From Deltaproteobacteria bacterium (lineage in GTDB: Bacteria > Desulfobacterota > Binatia > Binatales > Binataceae): DNA of 11,643 bases. This document shows positions 6,478 to 11,643 of the stretch, piece by piece; positions within the stretch are counted from its first letter, which is position 1; every line of letters begins with the position of its first letter. The position numbers were made by a program, and so were the translations under genes. The notes below the pieces were generated by a model. That model ran no database searches. It was not told where the DNA came from and saw only the letters and a list, made by a program, of their open reading frames with translations. The stretch is from the NCBI GenBank assembly GCA_021799555.1, contig JAJZAG010000089.1, forward strand, positions 1-11,643, in the 5' to 3' direction.

Positions 6478-7181
6478 CGAAGATTCTCCACTTGGCGCCG
6501 CGCGGCCTCGAGGTCGGCGGCTTCGTCAATATCGATCGCATCCGTGACCTCAATCGCGCGCAGCCGATATCGCTCCGCCACCAGCATCGCCAAGAAATCG
6601 CGCATCGCCGCAAGTTTCCGCGCCCGCGCTTTTGCGGCGAGCGCGAAGATCGCGGTTGGCATCCAGTACAGGCCGGCCGTCACAAGCGGGGCGAGCCGTG
6701 CGCCGATTTCCTCGATCAACCCCGAAGCGGCCACGCGCGTGAAAAGCGGCCGCTTATCGCCGCGCCATTTTACGACCGCCAGCGCGCCGTCGCAGTTACC
6801 GCTAGCGGTCGCCGCTTGTGCTTCACTTGCGAAGCGCGCAAATTCGCCGCGCGGCAGAATCGCGTCAACTGTCGCGAGCAGAAAGTGGCCCGGCCCAAGC
6901 GACTCTCCAACCGTGAACAGCGACTCCATCGATGACGCCGTGTCGCGCACGATCAAGCTAAGCTCCGGTGGCAATGCCAGATTTCCGACGAGCGCGGCGG
7001 TCTCGCTATTTATGACCGCGCTCACGCCGCGCGCGCCGACCTCGAGCATCGCGCGCGCCTGCCGCACCAGCATCGGCACACCACCAACTTCGACGAGCGG
7101 CTTGGGGATCCTCGCACCGCCGGAGGCACGCAATCGTTCGCCGCGTCCGGCCGCGATTATGGCGCCTTGGAATGCGCTCAC
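6474..7181 (-). CDS. MobA-like/sugar-phosphate-type nucleotidyltransferase (GT-A fold)
   Basis: A 235-residue protein from the GTG at 7181. The nucleotide-binding loop is GAIIAAGRGERLRAS (residues 6-20), followed by PKPLVEVGGVPML with Lys27. A metal-binding Asp106 lies in LLATVDAIL, and the end carries DAIDIDEAADLEAA with Asp217 and Asp219. Members transfer NMP from NTP to a phosphorylated sugar, polyol, phosphonate or cyclitol. Length and motifs fit single-domain cytidylyltransferases such as inositol-1-phosphate or phosphonate cytidylyltransferase. CTP as the donor is inferred only from the nearby CDP-alcohol transferase. The GTG overlaps the HAD stop codon by four bases (GTGA), with GGAG eight bases upstream; 14 more residues upstream in the frame are overlap with the HAD gene, not conserved protein. 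Confidence 0.85.
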   Translation of the reverse strand: MSAFQGAIIAAGRGERLRASGGARIPKPLVEVGGVPMLVRQARAMLEVGARGVSAVINSETAALVGNLALPPELSLIVRDTASSMESLFTVGESLGPGHFLLATVDAILPRGEFARFASEAQAATASGNCDGALAVVKWRGDKRPLFTRVAASGLIEEIGARLAPLVTAGLYWMPTAIFALAAKARARKLAAMRDFLAMLVAERYRLRAIEVTDAIDIDEAADLEAARRQVENLR

Positions 7182-7933
7182 AGCCGCAGCTCCGTCAGTT
7201 CCGCGAGGTCGGTCACGATACAATCCACTGACGCCGTTTCGCCATCGCGCGCGCTATGATCTGCGCCGGCAACGCCGAGAGGATCAGCGGCTGGCCGATA
7301 CCAAACCGACCTCAGACCGAGCCTCCGCGCGGGCGCACAGTCCTTTTCGAGCGAATCACCGATCATCGCGGCTTGGTCTGGCGTCGCTCCGAGCAATTTG
7401 AGCGCGGCAGTGAAGATGCGCGGGTCCGGCTTCTCGAATCCGATCCGCGCAGAGTCCGCAATCGCGCTTATGAACGGCGCCATCCCGGCTTCGGCAAGCA
7501 CACGCTCGAGATTTCCATACCAATTCGAGACGACTCCGATTTTATACCGCGGCGCGAGCGCCGCCAGAACCGTCCGGCCGCACTCCATTCCGCGGCGTGA
7601 CTCTTCGACGAAAAGCACGGTAATTTGCTCGACTGCGCGATGGCGTCCGCGCGAATCAAGCGCGCCGAGCTGGCCGCGCACGCGCTCCGGACCGGCGTTC
7701 GCAAGGAATTCAATCTGCTGTCCGACTATCATCCGTACCAATTCAACGAAACCGAAGCGTTCGACGACGCGCCGGGCGCGCGAGGCGGCTTCACTTGCAT
7801 GGCGATAGGCGGGATCAAGCTCGCAACGGACGAGTTCAAGTCCAGCCGTGCGATATTGCGCCACAAAGCGGTCAAGCCAGTACAAGGGACCGTCGAGGGT
7901 AGCGCCAAAGTCGAATAGGAGCGTTGAAACCAT
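7178..7933 (-). CDS. HAD-superfamily (subfamily IA) hydrolase, first gene of the operon
   Basis: A 251-residue protein. Motif I is LLFDFGATLDG (nucleophile Asp8), followed by a helical cap at about 15-110. Motif II is GVVSNWYGN (Ser136), motif III is GFEKPDPRIF (Lys168) and motif IV is MIGDSLEKDC (Asp193, Asp198). The fold and core residues mark a phosphatase-type HAD enzyme. The second Asp of motif I is replaced by Gly10, a variant met in part of the family (DFGxT). A phosphomonoesterase acting on a pathway intermediate is likely, but the substrate is not readable. The ATG at 7933 has only a weak GGA 13 bases upstream. It is the first gene of the minus-strand operon and is coupled by a 4-bp overlap to the nucleotidyltransferase. 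Confidence 0.86.
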   Translation of the reverse strand: MVSTLLFDFGATLDGPLYWLDRFVAQYRTAGLELVRCELDPAYRHASEAASRARRVVERFGFVELVRMIVGQQIEFLANAGPERVRGQLGALDSRGRHRAVEQITVLFVEESRRGMECGRTVLAALAPRYKIGVVSNWYGNLERVLAEAGMAPFISAIADSARIGFEKPDPRIFTAALKLLGATPDQAAMIGDSLEKDCAPARRLGLRSVWYRPAADPLGVAGADHSARDGETASVDCIVTDLAELTELRL

Positions 7934-8773
7934 TTCGGCCGATTATCCGCTGACAGAAACCCGAGTTTACCAGCGCGCCAGTGTCGTCACTAGGCAACTT
8001 TTGGAAGGAATGCCTCGTTCGAGAAGAATTAATCGATTTGACACGACTCTGTTCGCACCGTAAACCCTTCGCCTGAGGTGATCATTTGGCGCACCGGGGG
8101 CGTCGATAGGTTAGAAATTATGAGCGCCGGGAACAAAAGAATTGTGCAAGATGCACGGGATGCGCGGCGCCGCGGTTCTCATAACCATGCCCGTCGGTGG
8201 AATCAAACGTCGCAGCGCAATTTCGCGCCGGTCAGATTCAGAATCCGCCATGGCGTCCGTGCAAAGAATCCTCGACTATTCGCCAGCGCGGAGAGGCCAG
8301 TGACATGACCAACCTCACGGCGCTAAGTGCGTGGCGATACAGTGCTGGAGCATCTGCGAGGATCTCTGCGATATCGCCACGTGCTCGGCACGAGTTGGGA
8401 TGCCCAATCACGCGCGCAACCATCCAGGAATTACCGGGATTTTGACGTGGTGGCTCGACAGGTTCGCCTATCCGCCCGGGGATATTGTTCTTCCGGCATC
8501 AAGGTCGTTTTATCTTGGCTATAACAAGACGAAGCTCAATAAATGGTGCGCGTAACTGCGGCTGAGCTTGGCGATACGATGATCTTCATCGAATATGACT
8601 CGCTGAGCTTGCCTGCCAATTTGCCGATCGCTTTCATCATCGTCGAATGCCGGAGCCTGACAGAAAGCCACGTCCCACGGACACGGCCAGCACCCAAAAT
8701 CGCGATACCAAAAACTTGGTAGCCTGGATGGAATGGTGGCTCAAACAGCAACGCTGATATAAGGGGGCAAGTT

Positions 8774-8792
8774 CTAGAAGAAGGTCTTCTAG
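8774..8792. promoter_or_regulatory. Perfect 8-bp-stem dyad upstream of the CDP-alcohol transferase gene
   Basis: CTAGAAGA and TCTTCTAG form an uninterrupted 8-bp inverted repeat around a 3-base AGG centre. It lies 69 bp before the GTG start and about 25 bp upstream of the candidate -35 box at 8818. It is not followed by a T-run on either strand, so a protein-binding operator or activator site is more likely than a terminator. Confidence 0.35.
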
Positions 8793-8817
8793 CTCTAGTG
8801 TTACGAGCATGTTACGC

Positions 8818-8847
8818 TTGACCATACGGACAGGACCGCGCAATAAC
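8818..8847 (+). promoter_or_regulatory. Candidate promoter of the CDP-alcohol transferase/radical SAM pair
   Basis: TTGACC (8818-8823) is followed after 18 bases by AATAAC (8842-8847). These match the consensus at 5/6 and 4/6 positions. Transcription would start at about 8854, only some 8 bases before the GTG at 8862, which would give an almost leaderless mRNA. That agrees with the lack of a Shine-Dalgarno site there. Weak prediction. Confidence 0.25.
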
Positions 8848-8861
8848 CGGGTTTTATAAAA

Positions 8862-10055
8862 GTGCCTATAGAAACGGCCCTAATCGCCGCTCCTTCGCGC
8901 GCCGACAACCGGATCTTCGGTCGCCCGTTGCTCGAACGCTTAATCATCGCGTGCGAGCGCGCTGGGATACGACGGTTTTGCGTGGAAGCGCCGCAGGACC
9001 GCCGCGCGGAAATTGAAGCTTCGCTCGGTCGCTATAGGAGCCATCCGGCAGTAACCCTTGTCGAAGATTTCCAACTTGAGTCGATGAAAATGGCGCGCCT
9101 CAATTCGAGCGCGGACTGTATTTCGCTGTCTGGAAACCTGGTGTTCTTCAAGTCCCAGCTTGATCGCCTGCTCGCCGAAGCCACGAAAAGGCCTGGCAAT
9201 GTAGTCAGGATGACGACCTCCGACGCTGACCACAGCGGTGAAATCGCAGCCGGCCCGTGCGCCCAATTGCTGCGCCGCGGCGGGATCAATGCCGAGCAGT
9301 TGCGCACACCTGCCGGCGACCTGCCGTTTGCCTTGAACGGGCGCCCCGAAGATCGCGAAGAAGCCGAATTGCGCCTGGCGCGCTCGCTGCCCAAGGAGAC
9401 CGCTGCCAAGGACGCGCCGATGGCGCGGATGTTCGATCGGAAACTCTCCTGGCGTCTGAGCCTCCATCTTGCGCGGACGCAAATCACTGCAAATCAAATC
9501 ACGATCGCCAATACTTTCTTCGGTCTAGCGTGCGGATGGATGTTTGCGATTCCATCCTATTGGTGGCGGGTCGCCGCGGCCGCGCTGTTCCTGTTCTCGA
9601 CGATGATTGACGGAGTTGATGGCGAAGTCGCGCGCCTCAAAATGAGCGAGAGCAATTTCGGCGGCAAGCTCGACGTGCTAACCGACAATATCGTCCATGT
9701 TGGGGTATTCATCGGGATCTTCGTGGGCTGCTACCGCGCGAGCGGAAGCAGCGTGTATTTGTGGCTGACAATTTTAGTCTTGATCGGGTTTGGAGCGTGC
9801 TCGTATGCTACCTACCGAGCGTTTTCGCTGCGCGGCGAGATCGCGGAACAATGGCTCGAATCGCTGGATCGTTGGAGTGGGCGGGATTTCGCCTACCTAT
9901 TGGTAGTGTTGGCGATAATCAACCGGCTCGAATGGTTCGCGTGGGGGACCGCGTTCGGAACCTATGTTTTCGCGTTCGGCCTCTTATGGCTCGTGGCGCA
10001 TAAACTGCCCGACAAGATGCAAGCGCAAGCGCGGCAAGTACTTGCGGGTAAATAA
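8862..10055 (+). CDS. CDP-alcohol phosphatidyltransferase with degenerate nucleotidyltransferase-like N-terminal domain
   Basis: A 397-residue membrane protein. The CDP-alcohol phosphotransferase signature is complete at 250-275: Asp250, Asp253-Gly254, Ala257-Arg258, Gly267, Asp271 and Asp275. Membrane segments are likely at about 214-232, 235-250, 277-291, 297-319, 342-354 and 362-380. It should move a phospho-alcohol from a CDP-alcohol to an acceptor hydroxyl in the membrane. Residues 1-180 resemble a nucleotidyltransferase (GRPLLERLIIACERAG at 20-35, CISLSGNLVFF at 86-96). The GxGxR loop and the metal Asp are missing, with Asn92 at the expected place. The two-domain layout recalls archaeal and thermophile IPCT-DIPPS enzymes of di-myo-inositol phosphate synthesis. 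The start is GTG with no visible ribosome-binding site; an in-frame stop lies at 8844-8846. The intact nucleotidyltransferase in the divergent operon could supply its donor. Confidence 0.86.
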   Translation: MPIETALIAAPSRADNRIFGRPLLERLIIACERAGIRRFCVEAPQDRRAEIEASLGRYRSHPAVTLVEDFQLESMKMARLNSSADCISLSGNLVFFKSQLDRLLAEATKRPGNVVRMTTSDADHSGEIAAGPCAQLLRRGGINAEQLRTPAGDLPFALNGRPEDREEAELRLARSLPKETAAKDAPMARMFDRKLSWRLSLHLARTQITANQITIANTFFGLACGWMFAIPSYWWRVAAAALFLFSTMIDGVDGEVARLKMSESNFGGKLDVLTDNIVHVGVFIGIFVGCYRASGSSVYLWLTILVLIGFGACSYATYRAFSLRGEIAEQWLESLDRWSGRDFAYLLVVLAIINRLEWFAWGTAFGTYVFAFGLLWLVAHKLPDKMQAQARQVLAGK

Positions 10056-10076
10056 GCAAAATTAGTCGGAGGGCGC

Positions 10077-11405
10077 ATGAACAAAAAACCCCGGATCCTG
10101 CTGGTACAACCTACGACGGTTCACCTCGATGGCACCCCGCATAAGACGCGGTGGCGGCTGATCATGGGACTCATGATTCCATTGATGGCCGGATTGACGC
10201 CGGACGATTACGACGTGACGCTGTGCGACGAGCGCTTGGAGGACATAAATTACGACGGCGGATGGGATCTGGTCGGGATGACGACGACGATCGGCGCATC
10301 GCTGCGCGCCTATCAACTCGGCGACGAATTCCGCAAACGCGGAATCCCGGTGGTCTTCGGCGGATTCCACGCGACGCTTCAGACCGACGAGGCGCTCCAC
10401 CATGCCGACGCCGTTGTGCAGGGCGAAGCCGATCTCGTGTGGCCCGAGCTCTTGCAGGATTGGCGCGACGGTAAACTGAAGCAGGTCTATAAGTCCACCA
10501 AGCTGCACGATCTGAAAAACCTGCCGCGCCCGCGCCACGAGCTGCTCAAGCTCAACCGTTATCTGTTCAAGGCGGTCCCGGTCCAGGCCAGCCGTGGATG
10601 CCCCTACCGATGCTCGTTCTGCGAGATTCCGGTGTTCTATGACGGCGCCTACCGGACCCGGCCCATCGAAGACATCGTCGAGGAGATGAAGGAGATCATC
10701 AAGATCACCGGGTTCCGGCGTTTTCAGTTTATCGACGATCAGATCACCGGCAAGCATAAGTTCGCGCGCGAGCTGTTCAAGGCGCTCGAACCGCTAAATA
10801 TCCGCTTCTCGTGCCTATGGACAATCAACTCAAATCATGACGACGAACTGCTCGACCTGGCGGCGAAGGCCGGCATCTTCCACGTCAATATCGGAGTCGA
10901 GTCGATCAGCCAGGATTCGCTCCTCTCGATGAACAAGATTCAGAACCACGCCAATCAGTACAAGAAGCTTCTGAAAAAGCTCGAGAAATATGGAATCTAC
11001 TACTCGCTGAACTTCCTGTTCGGACTCGAAGAAGACAAACCTGCAATCTTCGATGAAACGATGAAGTTCCTGCACGAAGTCCGCGCCCCGGAAGCGTTCT
11101 TCAACACGGTCACGCCGCGGCGCGGCACCCCGATGCGCACGCAGCTCGAGAACGAAGGGCGCGTGATCATCCCCGACGCCGATCTCTATACCAACAACTT
11201 CCGCTGCATGTTCGTGCCCAAGAACATGTCGCCGCAGCAAGTCGAAGAAGGCGTATGGCGCTGCACGAAGGAGTTCTACTCGATCAAGTCGATGCTGAAG
11301 CGGCTGTTGCTCCCGCCCAACAAATTCACCTGGCAGGGTCTGACCGAGAACATGCTCTTCTGGTACGGCGCCAAGCGCCAAATCGACCCGGTCGATTATT
11401 ATTAG
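10077..11405 (+). CDS. B12-binding-domain radical SAM protein
   Basis: A 442-residue protein. Residues 1-140 form a cobalamin-binding-like Rossmann domain, with the strings PRILLVQPTT, DLVGMTTTIGASLRAYQLGDEFR, GIPVVFGGFHATL and ADAVVQGEADLVWPEL. The base-off DxHxxG motif is absent, as is common in this group. The radical SAM core has the cluster triad Cys175, Cys179 and Cys182 in SRGCPYRCSFCEIPVF. Further family landmarks are FIDDQITGKHKFARELF, HVNIGVESISQDSLLSMNK and SLNFLFGLEEDKP. Members methylate or rearrange unactivated carbons, including on lipids, but the substrate here is unknown. I see no clear match to HpnP or HpnJ. The ATG is preceded by a strong GGAGG at about 5 bases. It starts 21 bp after the CDP-alcohol transferase, so the two form an operon and may act on the same lipid. 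Confidence 0.9.
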   Translation: MNKKPRILLVQPTTVHLDGTPHKTRWRLIMGLMIPLMAGLTPDDYDVTLCDERLEDINYDGGWDLVGMTTTIGASLRAYQLGDEFRKRGIPVVFGGFHATLQTDEALHHADAVVQGEADLVWPELLQDWRDGKLKQVYKSTKLHDLKNLPRPRHELLKLNRYLFKAVPVQASRGCPYRCSFCEIPVFYDGAYRTRPIEDIVEEMKEIIKITGFRRFQFIDDQITGKHKFARELFKALEPLNIRFSCLWTINSNHDDELLDLAAKAGIFHVNIGVESISQDSLLSMNKIQNHANQYKKLLKKLEKYGIYYSLNFLFGLEEDKPAIFDETMKFLHEVRAPEAFFNTVTPRRGTPMRTQLENEGRVIIPDADLYTNNFRCMFVPKNMSPQQVEEGVWRCTKEFYSIKSMLKRLLLPPNKFTWQGLTENMLFWYGAKRQIDPVDYY

Positions 11406-11428
11406 AGATCAGGCTGGGAAATTGATGC

Positions 11429-11464
11429 GCAAACGGCCGCGGGAGTGTTCCCGCGGCCGTTTGC
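11429..11464 (+). terminator. Strong hairpin terminator after the radical SAM gene
   Basis: GCAAACGGCCGCGGGA (11429-11444) pairs perfectly with its complement at 11449-11464 around a GTGT loop, giving a 16-bp GC-rich stem. It starts 24 bases after the stop codon. The T-run is short (TTT inside the stem, then GCTAATT), and the A/T-rich edges could let it work in both directions. Confidence 0.7.
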
Positions 11465-11643
11465 TAATTGCGCGTGTGGAATGCGACGCCCCTCATCTTT
11501 GCCGTCTGCTTCCACTCGTGTGCTTTCGTTGGTGGCGAGATTCCTCGCGATTCGCGCGACACGCGAGTTCATCTGCACGGCGCGAAGTCGGTATTGGATC
11601 GCGCTGAGCGGCAAAGGTCGCAAGGAATCGCGCGCTCGGCGCG
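11465..11643. other. Window tail without an assignable gene
   Basis: After the terminator the sequence shows no recognisable coding region. One minus-strand frame is open at the window edge and ends after about 50 codons, with Arg- and Ser-rich content typical of non-coding GC-rich DNA. A gene starting beyond the window cannot be excluded. Confidence 0.3.

Larger units (their letters stand above)
7934..8861. other. Long divergent intergenic region without a convincing gene
   Basis: About 930 bp separate the divergent HAD and CDP-alcohol transferase genes. Reading frames here are short (up to about 80 residues), overlap on both strands and show no domain, and their base composition is less GC-rich than the genes. 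The region must contain the promoters of both transcripts. Candidates are TTGACA (8038-8043) with a weak TAAACC box 17 bases on, reading rightward. The same DNA read leftward gives TTTACG, 17 bases, TCAAAT. A perfect dyad is at 8774-8792. I see no tRNA or transposon end, and no gene remnant that I can name. Confidence 0.5.

Noticed and set aside
3716..7181. A GDP/ADP-heptose pathway (GmhB plus a heptose-phosphate nucleotidyltransferase)
   Set aside because: No heptose isomerase or GHMP-type kinase is present, the GmhB-like protein has an altered active site, and an aminotransferase and ATP-grasp gene do not belong to that route.
6544..7401. A 285-codon plus-strand open frame
   Set aside because: It is antisense to the nucleotidyltransferase and HAD genes and has no domain signature.
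8331..8555. A 74-codon plus-strand frame and an overlapping 65-codon frame in the intergenic gap
   Set aside because: Neither has a ribosome-binding site or domain; I compared them with glycosyltransferases and recombinases and found no convincing motif.
8543..8722. A 59-codon plus-strand frame starting ATGGTGCGCGTAAC, with a hydrophobic middle
   Set aside because: The ribosome-binding site is weak, codon choice is unlike that of the neighbours, no family is recognisable, and opposite-strand frames overlap it.
10077..11405. Assignment of the radical SAM gene as hpnP (hopanoid C-2 methylase) or hpnJ
   Set aside because: The N-terminal and core strings do not match what I recall of those proteins; proximity to hpnH, about 10 kb away on the other strand, is not enough.

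Overview
The window is a GC-rich bacterial chromosomal segment with twelve protein genes. Ten lie on the minus strand (about 1-7933) and two on the plus strand (8862-11405). I see no rRNA, tRNA, transposase, phage gene or CRISPR array. The start of hpnH (hopanoid side-chain radical SAM enzyme), an F420-type LLM oxidoreductase, B12/radical SAM chemistry and ordinary Shine-Dalgarno sites point to a hopanoid-making, F420-using, environmental Gram-negative-type bacterium. A Desulfobacterota/Binatota-like or similar uncultured lineage is my guess from gene content only; no phylogenetic marker is present.

Layout. 1-1023: the 5' part of hpnH preceded by a TetR-family regulator on the same strand. 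The TetR promoter (TTGAAA, 17 bp, TAGAGT) is bracketed by two similar operator-like dyads, which suggests autoregulation that may also control hpnH. 1316-3669: a Gfo/Idh/MocA-type oxidoreductase, a small GlsB/YeaQ-type membrane protein and an LLM-class flavin/F420 oxidoreductase. 3716-7933: a compact set, in transcription order HAD phosphatase, MobA-like nucleotidyltransferase, ATP-grasp enzyme, class III aminotransferase and GmhB-like HAD protein. Its first three genes are coupled by 4-bp stop/start overlaps. 7934-8861: about 930 bp with no convincing gene, which must hold the divergent promoters; it contains a perfect 8-bp-stem dyad. 8862-11405: a CDP-alcohol phosphatidyltransferase with an N-terminal domain that looks like a decayed nucleotidyltransferase, then, 21 bp later, a B12-binding-type radical SAM enzyme. 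A perfect 16-bp hairpin follows, a likely terminator.

How the genes may work together (inference). A nucleotidyltransferase activates a phosphorylated small alcohol as an NDP/CDP-alcohol, and a CDP-alcohol phosphotransferase moves it to an acceptor in the membrane. The HAD proteins, aminotransferase and ATP-grasp ligase could make, aminate or conjugate that head group, and the radical SAM enzyme could modify it or the lipid. This combination matches no named pathway that I know. Both HAD proteins lack the usual second Asp of motif I, and the ATP-grasp enzyme has no assigned substrate. I take the 3716-11405 block as the most likely place for an undescribed polar-lipid or cyclitol/polyol-phosphodiester pathway.
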